From CAWUIH01 sp963922495 (GTDB lineage: Bacteria > Pseudomonadota > Gammaproteobacteria > Coxiellales > Coxiellaceae), in contig CAWUIH010000012.1 of the NCBI GenBank assembly GCA_963922495.1, forward strand, positions 1 through 39,221: 39,221 nucleotides of DNA, in the 5' to 3' direction. The notes under the pieces were generated by a model. That model made no database searches and was not told the origin of the DNA. It saw nothing but the letters and a program-made list of their open reading frames with translations. The position numbers were made by a program, and so were the translations under genes. Positions 24,897-33,296 of this stretch are shown here, piece by piece (the first letter of the stretch is position 1; each line of letters opens with the position of its first letter).

Positions 24897-25559
24897 TTAT
24901 GGTTTAGAGTCCTTTCGGGGCGTCAGTCTTAACAGTCTAATACCCATAAATTTATCGCCATTGTTTGAAAAGTCATAAGCAATTTGAGCTGTGCCGCTGA
25001 TGGCGCAAGCGCTGCAGCCATTTTTTAGCTGCTGTGTAAATACGAGACGATACTGACCGTTGGCTAATTTTTTTGTGGATGGAAATCCAAGAATTTGCCA
25101 AGTGCTAATTTGTGGATATTGCTTGGCAAGTGATGGGTAATTCGTGGCTTCCCGTAGAGTTTTTCGCTTAATAAAAACTGGCAATGATAAAAATTCCCCA
25201 GCTTTGGTAACGATGAAATAACTGTGATGCATTTCAGACACATAAGGATACTCAGCGCGAATAACACTAATATTCCGATATTGTTTGAGTTTGCTGATTA
25301 AGCCACCGTTAGTGAGTTGAAAGAAGTTCAGAAACTGTTGGCACGCTCGATGTTGGTGCATAACTTTATGGATACAGTTTTTGTAATTTTTGCTAACGTC
25401 GGTAATTTTACATGATGAAGATTCAATTTTATTGAGGCAATTATGCATATATTGGCTGTTAATCCCACCAATAAAATCTACCACAGTGGTCGGTTTCGCG
25501 ACCGCGTTTACGGTGCCCGCTGTTAGGCTAGCGATAAAAAGAATCGGCGAGTATTTCAT
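24897..25559 (-). CDS. Secreted hypothetical protein, cysteine-containing
   Basis: I do not recognise a family. The 220-residue product begins with a signal peptide (MKYSPILFIASLTAGTVNA, likely cut after VNA). The N-terminal half has five cysteines (NKIESSSCKI, YKNCIHKVMHQHRACQQF and nearby), and two more stand in NGCSACAISG near residue 183, a CxxC-like pair. The second half looks beta-rich (GQYRLVFTQQL, AQIAYDFSN, MGIRLLRLT). The frame extends to an ATG at 25580, but the start at 25559 is preferred because the extension lacks a hydrophobic character and contains an AGAG site. It is probably periplasmic or surface exposed. Divergent from parC across a spacer that carries repeat copy C. Confidence 0.7.
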   Translation of the reverse strand: MKYSPILFIASLTAGTVNAVAKPTTVVDFIGGINSQYMHNCLNKIESSSCKITDVSKNYKNCIHKVMHQHRACQQFLNFFQLTNGGLISKLKQYRNISVIRAEYPYVSEMHHSYFIVTKAGEFLSLPVFIKRKTLREATNYPSLAKQYPQISTWQILGFPSTKKLANGQYRLVFTQQLKNGCSACAISGTAQIAYDFSNNGDKFMGIRLLRLTPRKDSKP

Positions 25560-25711
25560 GACACGCTCTCTTAAATTCAATATGTGTATGATATTATAAC
25601 TTTGATTGTTATGACAAGTTTTAAAAATAAAAAATATTTTTTCCCATCAAGCCACAGCCCTCAAAGGTGTCGCACATCTCCAAAGGTTGTTTCTTTGTGA
25701 CACAACTATTA

Positions 25712-25879
25712 AACTTGTAAAAAGTAGTTGGGTCACGATTTCTAGTGTATCATCTTGATTCATTTCGCTATATAAAGACTCTTCCCATAACCAACAAGGC
25801 GATTGTGGCAATTTTTATTACGCAATCTCAATCAATCTGTTACGCGATTCTAATCGTACTCAAGTGCTTTTTTTAGGTT
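25712..25879 (+). repeat. 167-bp inverted-repeat element, copy C (most diverged)
   Basis: It starts AACTTGTAAAAAGTAGTTGG and ends AAGTGCTTTTTTTAGGTT, so both termini have several changes from copies A and D. The interior still aligns throughout (GTCACGATTTCTAG, CGCTATATAAA, ACCAACAAGGCGA, TTTTTATTACGC). It sits in the 409-base spacer between the secreted hypothetical gene and parC, ending 89 bases before the parC ATG. The rest of the spacer shows no gene. Confidence 0.85.
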
Positions 25880-25968
25880 AAAGAATTTTCTTAACGGCAG
25901 GCTCTAGACATTCCTATCGTGCTTTGCGAAACTGCCTGAAAAATGATTGTATTACCTTGAGAGTAGTA

Positions 25969-28215
25969 ATGGCGAAAACCACCGCATCACAACTTGATTT
26001 AGAGCGTCAACCGCTGAGTGAATTTACAGAAAAAGCTTACCTTGATTATTCTATGTCAGTCATTTTGGATCGTGCGCTGCCAAAAATTGCAGATGGGCTT
26101 AAGCCGGTGCAGCGTCGTATTATTTATGCAATGTCGGAATTGGGTTTAAAATCAACAGCCAAATATAAAAAATCAGCACGAACTGTGGGTGATGTACTTG
26201 GTAAATTTCATCCTCATGGCGATGCGGCGTGTTATGAGGCCATGGTGCTTATGGCGCAGCCATTTTCGTTCCGCCATCCTTTTGTCGATGGTCAGGGTAA
26301 CTGGGGAACTTCTGATGATCCGAAATCGTTTGCAGCTATGCGTTACACTGAAGCACGGCTATCGGGTTATGCTCAATTACTGTTAAGTGAATTGGAGCAA
26401 GGCACAGTCGATTGGGTGCCGAACTTCGATGGCACTCTGGAAGAACCAGACGTGTTGCCAGCACGCTTACCCAACTTGTTGCTCAATGGAGCTTCAGGTA
26501 TTGCAGTGGGAATGGCGACTGATGTGCCGCCTCATAATCTTAACGAAGTGGTGGATGCTTGTGTGTATTTGCTCGATAACCCCCAAGCAACCCTGTGCGA
26601 AGTGACAGAGTTTATTAAAGGCCCAGATTACCCAACAGATGCCGAAATCATCACCTCACCGAATGATATTCGAGAAATGTATCATAGTGGACAGGGGAGT
26701 ATTCGGATGCGTGCTGTGTATGTTCGAGAAGAGGGCGACGTGATCATTACCGCGCTACCGCATCAAGTTTCTGGTAATCGTATTCTAGAGCAAATTGCGC
26801 AACAAATGCTTGCAAAAAAATTATCAACGGTGGCAGATATTCGTGATGAATCTGATCACGAAAACCCTACTCGGTTAGTCATTACGTTACGTTCTAATCG
26901 CGTCAATGCGCATGAGGTGATGGCGCACTTATTTGCAACGACTGATTTAGAGCGTGTTTATCGTGTTAACTTAAATGTTATTGGCTTAGACGGCTTACCT
27001 CAGGTTAAAAATCTACTGACAATGCTGCACGAGTGGTTAGAATTTCGTCTGATAACAGTTAGGCGACGACTACAGTATCGCTTGGATAAGTTGTTGGCGC
27101 GTTTGCACATTTTAGATGGTTTGATCATTGCCTTTTTGAACTTAGATGAATTGATTGCCATTATTCGCAAAGAGGACAAACCAAAGCCTGTGCTGATGCG
27201 GCGCTTCAATTTCAGTGATCGGCAAGCGGAATTTATCTTAGAGACGAAATTACGTCAATTGGCTAAGTTGGAAGAAACTAAAATCAAAACGGAACAACGA
27301 AAGCTTGCTGAGGAGCGCGATAGCTTGCAAAAAGTACTTGCTTCTAAGGCTAAACTCAAAAAACTACTGCGTAATGAACTAACAACCGACAAAAACGCTT
27401 TTGGTAATCAGCGCCGTTCCATGATTGTGGAGCGTCCAGTAGCGAAAGCGATGAGTGAAGAGGAAATGATTCCCTCTGAGCCGCTGACTGTGGTGTTGTC
27501 GAGTAAAGGGTGGGTGCGTGCTGCCAAAGGTCATGAAGTCGAGGGTGCAATGCTCAATTATCGAGCGGGCGATACGTTTTTGATACAAACTAAGGGTCGC
27601 AGCAATCAGTCGGTAGTTTTTTTGGATTCCAGTGGTAAAAGCTATTCATTGGGCGCCCATACTCTACCTTCTGCACGAGGCTTGGGTGAGCCATTGACGG
27701 GCCGTCTAAAATCAACGCCAGGCGCTAGTTTTGTCAGTGTTATGATTGGGAGTGACAGCGATCTCTATTTATTAGCCTCTGATGCGGGATATGGATTTTT
27801 AACAGAATTAAAAAATCTGCAGGTGAAAAGTCGTTCTGGTAAAGCTGTGATAAAATGTCCATCGGGTTCTCATGCGCTAATGCCGATTAGAGTCACTGAT
27901 AAGGACAACCAACGCATTGCAGCAATTACCAATGAAGGTCGTTTGCTAATTTTTGCCGTGGCTGAATTGCCACAGTTAGTGAAAGGTAAAGGCAATAAAA
28001 TCATTAAGATTGCTGCAGATCGGGTGACAAATCGCGAAGAATATTGTGTCGCAATTGTGTTGTTGAATGCAAACAGTTCGGTGGCAATTTATTCAGGAAA
28101 AAGAAAAATAGTACTAAAATCTAAGGACTTGAGTAATTTTGAAGGAGAGCGCGGGTTGCGTGGACAAAAACTCCCGCGTGGCTTGAGGAAAATAGACCAT
28201 GTTGAAGTGATCTGA
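25969..28215 (+). CDS. parC: DNA topoisomerase IV subunit A
   Basis: The 748-residue subunit cuts and rejoins DNA in decatenation. The catalytic tyrosine is Tyr126 in FAAMRYTEARL. GKFHPHGDAACYEAM at 79-92 is the quinolone-contact helix; the position equal to E. coli Ser80 is Ala86, while the acidic Glu90 is kept. The C-terminal region is a ParC-type beta-pinwheel without the GyrA box, which separates it from gyrase. The frame extends to a TTG at 25924, but the ATG at 25969 fits the family start (MAKTTASQLDLERQPLSEF). Length is close to E. coli ParC (752). It is alone in its direction with the next gene 43 bases downstream. parE is not in the window. Confidence 0.96.
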   Translation: MAKTTASQLDLERQPLSEFTEKAYLDYSMSVILDRALPKIADGLKPVQRRIIYAMSELGLKSTAKYKKSARTVGDVLGKFHPHGDAACYEAMVLMAQPFSFRHPFVDGQGNWGTSDDPKSFAAMRYTEARLSGYAQLLLSELEQGTVDWVPNFDGTLEEPDVLPARLPNLLLNGASGIAVGMATDVPPHNLNEVVDACVYLLDNPQATLCEVTEFIKGPDYPTDAEIITSPNDIREMYHSGQGSIRMRAVYVREEGDVIITALPHQVSGNRILEQIAQQMLAKKLSTVADIRDESDHENPTRLVITLRSNRVNAHEVMAHLFATTDLERVYRVNLNVIGLDGLPQVKNLLTMLHEWLEFRLITVRRRLQYRLDKLLARLHILDGLIIAFLNLDELIAIIRKEDKPKPVLMRRFNFSDRQAEFILETKLRQLAKLEETKIKTEQRKLAEERDSLQKVLASKAKLKKLLRNELTTDKNAFGNQRRSMIVERPVAKAMSEEEMIPSEPLTVVLSSKGWVRAAKGHEVEGAMLNYRAGDTFLIQTKGRSNQSVVFLDSSGKSYSLGAHTLPSARGLGEPLTGRLKSTPGASFVSVMIGSDSDLYLLASDAGYGFLTELKNLQVKSRSGKAVIKCPSGSHALMPIRVTDKDNQRIAAITNEGRLLIFAVAELPQLVKGKGNKIIKIAADRVTNREEYCVAIVLLNANSSVAIYSGKRKIVLKSKDLSNFEGERGLRGQKLPRGLRKIDHVEVI

Positions 28216-28233
28216 GGTGGGCATCACTCAGAT
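28210..28233 (+). terminator. Hairpin just after parC
   Basis: ATCTGAG (28210-28216) pairs with CTCAGAT (28227-28233), and two further outer pairs are possible beyond one mismatch. It overlaps the parC stop and is followed by a short T-rich run, so it may be an attenuating hairpin between parC and the PH-domain gene. Confidence 0.4.
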
Positions 28234-28258
28234 GACATCATTTCTTTGGAGAAGATGA

Positions 28259-28774
28259 ATGCAGGTTGAAGCAAGTTATATCCAAACTAACCTCATTAAA
28301 GGTGAAAAATTATACTTTTGTACTCGTCCGCACTGGGTGGTTTTTTCCCCTGGCTTTTTGACCTTGCTGGCGGCTGTGGCATTTACACTGTGGGCATCGA
28401 ACATTCATTCACTTAGACTGGAAATTTTCATCCGTGTTCCCGTTTATCAAGTTATTGGTTGGGTTATCTTTGCAATAGCTGTATTTCGTCTGGCGGCAGC
28501 AACGATTTTTTTTACCACTTCCGAATACGGAATTACTAATAAACGCATCATTATGAAAACCGGATGGATAGAAAGAAAATCGGTGGAAGTATTTTTAGAA
28601 AAGTTAGAAGCAATCAATGTGTATCAGTCGATACTGGGGCGAATTCTCGATTATGGTACCATCACGGTGGTTGGAACTGGAGGCACTCAGGATTTTTATA
28701 TTAACGTACCACGTCCGCTGGAATTTAGGCATTATGTGCAAAATCAAGCGAGTCAAGTCAAGTTATCAGATTAA
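28259..28774 (+). CDS. Bacterial PH-domain (bPH2, YdbS/YdbT-like) membrane protein
   Basis: The 171-residue protein has two membrane segments at about residues 29-47 and 60-85, followed by a bacterial PH domain: FTTSEYGITNKRIIMKTGWIERKSVEVFLEKLEAINVYQSILGRILDYG is diagnostic in outline (YxxTNKR, G.I.R, L..I..V...Q...GRI..YG). Function of the family is not known; some members are stress or envelope related. GGAGA lies upstream of the ATG. The last 17 bases overlap the convergent epmB gene. Confidence 0.88.
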   Translation: MQVEASYIQTNLIKGEKLYFCTRPHWVVFSPGFLTLLAAVAFTLWASNIHSLRLEIFIRVPVYQVIGWVIFAIAVFRLAAATIFFTTSEYGITNKRIIMKTGWIERKSVEVFLEKLEAINVYQSILGRILDYGTITVVGTGGTQDFYINVPRPLEFRHYVQNQASQVKLSD

Positions 28775-29741
28775 TCAATGTCTTAGATGGCCTTCCTGGT
28801 ATTTCACGCACCAGTTTTGGAACTAAATATCCTGCTAACTTAGCAGTGACTGTCTTCATGATATGTCGCGCCTCTTGTTCGGAAACGTCAAAATGTGCTG
28901 TGCCTTCCACTTTATCTGGTAAATGTAAGTAGTAGGGTAAAATACCGCAATCGAATAATTTTTCGCTCAGTCTAATTAAGGTACTGGCATCGTTATTAAT
29001 ATTTTTTAGCAATACTGTTTGATTTAATAGTGTGACACCGTGCTGTTGTAGTCGCGCACAAGCAGCCATCACATCATCGTTAATTTCATTCGGGTGGTTG
29101 CAGTGGGTCACCATCACTTTTTTTAAGTAAATTTGATCTAAGCAATCTAGCAAGCTGTCTGAAATACGTTCGGTTAACACAATAGGCAAGCGTGAGTGGA
29201 AGCGTAATGTCTTCACATGACTGATTTTCTGCAACTGTGATGCAAAATCCAGAATTAAATGATCTTTAGCCATCAGCGGATCGCCGCCACTGAGAATAAC
29301 CTCGGAAATATGCTTATCTGCTGTAACATAGTCAATAATTTGGGTAAACCCTGCTTTGCCAGGAGTATTTTCATGATAGGAAAAGTGTTGGCGAAAACAG
29401 TAGCGACAATGTACCGCACATGCTTGAGTGAGTGTAACTAAGACGCGTGATTGATACTTATGAATTAAACCTGAGATAGGGTTAAGTTTTTGTTCTCTCA
29501 AGGGGTCAAGCTCAAACCCTGGTGTGGAAATATTTTCTATCGTTTGTGGCAGTACTTGCAATAGTAACGGATCTTGAGGGTTGCCGCGCTCCATTCTGTC
29601 TACAAAAGACTGGGTCACCCGTAGTGGGAAGTGTATGGGCTGATTAATTTTCAACGAAATGCCGAGCTCATCGGCAAGTTGCTGTAGAGTTTTTACAGAG
29701 CTTTTGAGGATAGACTGCCAATCATTACATATTTGATTCAT
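28758..29741 (-). CDS. epmB: EF-P lysine 2,3-aminomutase EpmB (YjeK)
   Basis: This radical SAM enzyme converts alpha-lysine to beta-lysine, which is then attached to elongation factor P. The cluster motif is C108-x3-C112-x2-C115 in QACAVHCRYCFRQHF. SEVILSGGDPLMAKD near 146 is the SAM-binding GGDP region, and the PLP lysine lies in the C-terminal part (DKVEGTAHFD near 278 is the conserved context). The 327 residues match the short EpmB form, not the longer clostridial aminomutase. In many gammaproteobacteria efp is the divergent neighbour; here that side holds a long spacer instead, so efp must be elsewhere. Confidence 0.93.
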   Translation of the reverse strand: MNQICNDWQSILKSSVKTLQQLADELGISLKINQPIHFPLRVTQSFVDRMERGNPQDPLLLQVLPQTIENISTPGFELDPLREQKLNPISGLIHKYQSRVLVTLTQACAVHCRYCFRQHFSYHENTPGKAGFTQIIDYVTADKHISEVILSGGDPLMAKDHLILDFASQLQKISHVKTLRFHSRLPIVLTERISDSLLDCLDQIYLKKVMVTHCNHPNEINDDVMAACARLQQHGVTLLNQTVLLKNINNDASTLIRLSEKLFDCGILPYYLHLPDKVEGTAHFDVSEQEARHIMKTVTAKLAGYLVPKLVREIPGRPSKTLINLIT

Positions 29742-30000
29742 AGTTAAAATTATAATCGAAAAAATTGGAGTAAGAAACGTTCTGCTTGGTAAAAATAATA
29801 TGTTGAATTGTGGAATCAGTAAATTTTCTTAATGACCTATCCTTCGCAAAAGAGAAAGATCCCGCTACAGCTTTTTTCATTAGTTGCTGAAACATTGCTA
29901 TTGTAACATTCGCTGTAAAACGGTTTTCAAAGCAACTATAAATTGAATGTTGGAGTTAGGAAATTGTACGCTATAAGAAATAATCCTTTATAGCTACTTT
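29742..30000. other. Gene-free spacer upstream of epmB
   Basis: AT-rich sequence between the epmB start and repeat copy D. I see no open frame with a ribosome binding site, no efp remnant and no RNA gene. Confidence 0.5.
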
Positions 30001-30166
30001 AACCTAGAAAAAGCAGTTGGATCACAATTTTTGGTATACCATCTTGACTTCTCATTATGTAAAAATGTTTCTCACTACCAACGAAGGTGACCGCGACAAT
30101 TTTCATTACATGATCTTAGTCAATATGTTACACGATTTAACCGCGCCCAACCGCTTTTTCTAGGAT
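30001..30166 (+). repeat. 166-bp inverted-repeat element, copy D
   Basis: The left end is AACCTAGAAAAAGCAGTTGG and the right end CAACCGCTTTTTCTAGGAT; the last 17 or so bases at each end are inverted repeats with one mismatch. The interior aligns with copies A, B and C over the whole length. No flanking direct repeat is apparent (CTACTTT on the left, GACTGCT on the right). It lies between epmB and the type IVb pilus operon. Confidence 0.92.
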
Positions 30167-30639
30167 GACTGCTAACTTTACAAAAAATGACTTTTAAGTG
30201 ATTGAAAAATGATAATGATCTTGAGCACGGTTTATAGTGCAAAAGATGCAAGATATTAATTTTAATAAATATTCATGAACAGCAAATGAGTCTTAAGACT
30301 TGAGGAAATCATCGTGAAGTTTTCGTTAGTAGCTGGTTAAGAAAATTAAGATTTAATTAAAAAAACCTTGAACCTTAAGAGGGAATTAAATACAATTCAC
30401 TTCATAATATGGGTAAAGGGGTTGAAGTTATCTCATGGTGGAACAGGGTTGGCGGTTGTGAAAAAGGACGTGCTTTTTTAATCACATCTACACACTATCA
30501 ATAACATTGAGCTATGTGGTCTTTCTGCATCAAAAAAACATATCCCTCATGTTGCTGAGCTTGTTATCTTAATTGTAATAATAGCTTAGGCATTCTCACG
30601 GATTGAGTCATCATACAAAATTAGAATTTGGTGAGTTTC
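30167..30639. other. Long leader region ahead of the type IVb pilus operon
   Basis: The 473 bases are AT-rich. They hold a possible promoter (30552-30581) and a few frames of under 35 codons, such as one from ATG 30409, without convincing ribosome binding sites. A GTG near 30313 follows a GAGGAAATCATC stretch but its frame stops after eight codons; it could be a leader peptide or chance. Confidence 0.5.
30552..30581 (+). promoter_or_regulatory. Weak candidate promoter for the pilus operon
   Basis: TTGCTG (30552-30557) and TAATAA (30576-30581) are spaced by 18 bases, 58 bases ahead of the first ATG of the operon. Matching by eye in AT-rich DNA is unreliable. Confidence 0.3.
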
Positions 30640-31785
30640 ATGAAATATTTTAAGAATTATGTATTTGGTTTATCAGTTGCTTTTTGCGCTCAGTGCGCAT
30701 TTTCATCATCGCAAATGAAAGCAAATAAAGAAAGTTTTGGTTTTCAATTATATTCAACAAAAGATCTTAAAGCTGCACGACAATTAGCACATAAATTAAA
30801 AAAACTGAAAAAAATCCAAATTTTTGAAACAGGACGCATTGGCAATCAACGATACGTGGTTGTTTATGATCAATTTCAAAAAAATCCTCAATCAAAATCT
30901 TTTGTTAAGGCGCATGCGGATTTACTTTATACTCAGCATGCTAAGATAGTTCCTCTGCAAGGAAGGAAGCGTGTAATAGCAGAAACTCAAACCCGTCCTG
31001 TTTATGGACTGGAGTTATTTGCAACCAACAACTATGATTATGCTAATCAATTTGCTGAAAAATTTAACTTGCATAAATATTATGATATTTATCAAACTAA
31101 TAAAGGATCATTCGACTTATATCATGTCATCTACGGAACAGAGCAATCTGCTAATAATAAGTCATCACTATTAATCAGTAAGCCAAATAATATCACTAAA
31201 TTTAACCCAAAGTTAGTTATACTCAGACAGAGTAAGTTAATGAGTGAAATTCCTACAACTAAGCCATTATATGGGTTTGAAATATATCGTAATAGTAATT
31301 TTGGAAAGGTAAATCAGTATAGGATGAATTTGGGAGAAAGAAATTCATCACAAATTTATACTTTCGGAAAATCTAAAAAAAATCAGTATCAACTGGTATA
31401 TGGAAAAGTGTTCACACTACTTAATGCCAAAACCGATTGGGATGTAGATTTTAAAAAAATACAGGCATATAATCCGACTATCATAAGCCTTAAAAATGCC
31501 CGCCGCTATTGCCCGCCAAAAATTTACCATTTTACCGTAAACTCGGGTTCGATGTACACCAATATAAAGAGATATAGCAAACAATTTAACTATAAGTTAC
31601 TTTGGAAGGTAAGAAATCCAGTTTCTGGGGCAAAAGCAGATTTAATCATCTCTGACTCAAGTAACTTAAAATCTAAGTTTCCAATCAGTATTTTGAAAAA
31701 AATTACAACTCCTTATCCAATCCAAGTGGTAGTCTGGAATAAAAATCGTGTTATTTGTGTGACTAATAATAATTCATGTGCGTGA
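30640..31785 (+). CDS. pilL: Type IVb pilus protein with three SPOR-like repeats and a C-terminal TcpQ domain (PilL-like)
   Basis: The 381-residue secreted protein has a signal peptide (cut near AFS-SS, about residue 22). Three similar blocks follow at about 33-106, 121-196 and 210-286. Each opens with a strand such as FGFQLYS, YGLELFA or YGFEIYR, has a middle strand pair ending YVVVYDQF, YHVIYGTE or YQLVYGKV, and closes with AKIVPL, PKLVIL or PTIISL. The period is 88-89 residues, and the pattern looks like SPOR domains. Residues about 293-375 match the TcpQ/PilL C-terminal domain (FTVNSGSMYTNIKRYSKQF, KLLWKV, IQVVVWNKNRVICV), which helps localise the secretin. The frame extends to TTG 30628; ATG 30640 follows GGTGAG. 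It starts the pilus operon. Repeats are by eye. Confidence 0.75.
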   Translation: MKYFKNYVFGLSVAFCAQCAFSSSQMKANKESFGFQLYSTKDLKAARQLAHKLKKLKKIQIFETGRIGNQRYVVVYDQFQKNPQSKSFVKAHADLLYTQHAKIVPLQGRKRVIAETQTRPVYGLELFATNNYDYANQFAEKFNLHKYYDIYQTNKGSFDLYHVIYGTEQSANNKSSLLISKPNNITKFNPKLVILRQSKLMSEIPTTKPLYGFEIYRNSNFGKVNQYRMNLGERNSSQIYTFGKSKKNQYQLVYGKVFTLLNAKTDWDVDFKKIQAYNPTIISLKNARRYCPPKIYHFTVNSGSMYTNIKRYSKQFNYKLLWKVRNPVSGAKADLIISDSSNLKSKFPISILKKITTPYPIQVVVWNKNRVICVTNNNSCA

Positions 31786-31796
31786 GGTAAGAAAAA

Positions 31797-33290
31797 ATGA
31801 GTAATAAAAAAGTAATACTAGTTTCAACATGTTTAGCTTCAGTCATGTTAGGTGGATGTGCAAATAAAAATTTAAGCTCGCAAATTAATGATGTTTATAA
31901 CAAAACAGAAAATAAAGTTAATAGCTCATTGACTTCAAAGAAAAAAGAAAAGCCTAAGAAATTTATTGTTAGTGACAAGCAATATACCCATTTTAGCTAT
32001 AAAAATATGTTACCGAGCTGGGAAACTAAGCGTGTTGAAATTCATGCCTATCAGCAACCACTAGTGAAAATAATGAACATCTTATTTCCTAATAATGAAA
32101 TAAATATTTCTTATGATTCAGGTATGGCAAACAAATTAGTAAATATTAATTATTGTGGCAATATTATTGGAGCATTGAAATACTTAATGAACAAAAATAA
32201 TATTTACTTTCAACTCTCTGGAACTAATCAAATATTATGGACTGCCACAGAAAGTAAAGTATTTAATATCGCCTACTTGCCAGGCAGCACGCAATTTAGT
32301 GTGGGTGGTTCTGCTCAAAGTCTAAAAGCAGGAACTGATAGTAATAGTAGCTCAAGCACTAATGACAACTCTGCTTCACTTAAGGGTAAGCTCAGCGTTT
32401 GGAAGGACATTGAGTCATCAGTTCATCATTTGCTCTCCAAGTCAGGAACCATGACAACGGATCAATCTTCTGGAACAATCACGGTGATTGATAAACCGTT
32501 AAATGTTAAACGCATTGGTCGTATTATTAATCAATATAATACTACGTTGTCTAAGCGTGTCAGAATTAAAATTAAAGTCTTAGAAGTTCAGCTCAACAAG
32601 CAGCACCAATATGGCATTGATTGGAGTCTCGTTTATAAGGGTATGACTTTGGGGTCTATTGATCAGAATACGCTCGACACTGTATCCAGTTTTTCAGTTG
32701 ATACTCAAGGTGCTACAGGTGATAGTGCGGGTGATTGGAAAAATACAAACGCAATGATTAATGCGCTAGATGGTCAAGGAAAAACTTCAATGATCGATGA
32801 GCCTACAATCACATCGTTAAATAACTCTCCCAATACATTTTCTGTGACTGATAGTTTGGCTTACATTAAGTCTAGCCAATCAACTTCAACTTATGAAAAT
32901 GGTTCACATACATTAAGTTATTCTGTTACACCAGACAATGTGATTACAGGATTGAGAATGACATTAATTCCTCATATTCAGGGTAATAAAGTGTATTTAT
33001 CAATTGATGGCAATCTATCAGTATTGAAGAATCTGACTACAAAAGAGTTTGGTGCTACTTCAAAAGATGGAAATACTTATGAATTGCAGTTGCCTGATGT
33101 GACTTCAAAATCTTTTAACCAGAGAGTAATGGTCAAAAACAACAACTTGTTAGTTCTAAGTGGTTTAAGAACTGTAGATGGGAAAATCAATACAACGAAA
33201 AATTTTGGTATAGAAGCGCTTGGGCAAAATGGAGAAAATTTAAGTACCAAAGAGCTCGTTGTTTTGATTCAACCAACAATTGTTGGATAA
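31797..33290 (+). CDS. pilN: Type IVb pilus secretin lipoprotein, PilN family
   Basis: The 497-residue precursor has a lipobox ending LGGC with Cys21, so it is probably an outer-membrane lipoprotein, as R64 PilN and TcpC are. After a polar linker, residues about 85-150 form an N0-like domain (VEIHAYQQPLVKIMNILFPNNEINISYDSG). A region with a Ser/Asn-rich linker near 180-200 precedes the N1-like module (SGTITVIDKPLNVKRIGRIINQYN). The secretin core then runs to LLVLSGLRTVDGK and ELVVLIQPTIVG. It forms the pore for the pilus. GAGGTAAG precedes the ATG. Eleven bases separate it from the upstream TcpQ-domain gene. It is distinct from the type IVa pilN at 12170. Confidence 0.9.
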   Translation: MSNKKVILVSTCLASVMLGGCANKNLSSQINDVYNKTENKVNSSLTSKKKEKPKKFIVSDKQYTHFSYKNMLPSWETKRVEIHAYQQPLVKIMNILFPNNEINISYDSGMANKLVNINYCGNIIGALKYLMNKNNIYFQLSGTNQILWTATESKVFNIAYLPGSTQFSVGGSAQSLKAGTDSNSSSSTNDNSASLKGKLSVWKDIESSVHHLLSKSGTMTTDQSSGTITVIDKPLNVKRIGRIINQYNTTLSKRVRIKIKVLEVQLNKQHQYGIDWSLVYKGMTLGSIDQNTLDTVSSFSVDTQGATGDSAGDWKNTNAMINALDGQGKTSMIDEPTITSLNNSPNTFSVTDSLAYIKSSQSTSTYENGSHTLSYSVTPDNVITGLRMTLIPHIQGNKVYLSIDGNLSVLKNLTTKEFGATSKDGNTYELQLPDVTSKSFNQRVMVKNNNLLVLSGLRTVDGKINTTKNFGIEALGQNGENLSTKELVVLIQPTIVG

Positions 33291-33296
33291 AACCTC

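Noticed and set aside
3680..30166. The four repeats as a CRISPR-like array or phage attachment sites
   Set aside because: Copies are 4 to 15 kb apart, in both orientations, far longer than CRISPR repeats, and no cas, integrase or tRNA gene accompanies them.
30409..30504. Small open frame MGKGVEVISWW in the pilus leader
   Set aside because: About 31 codons, no ribosome binding site and no recognisable product.
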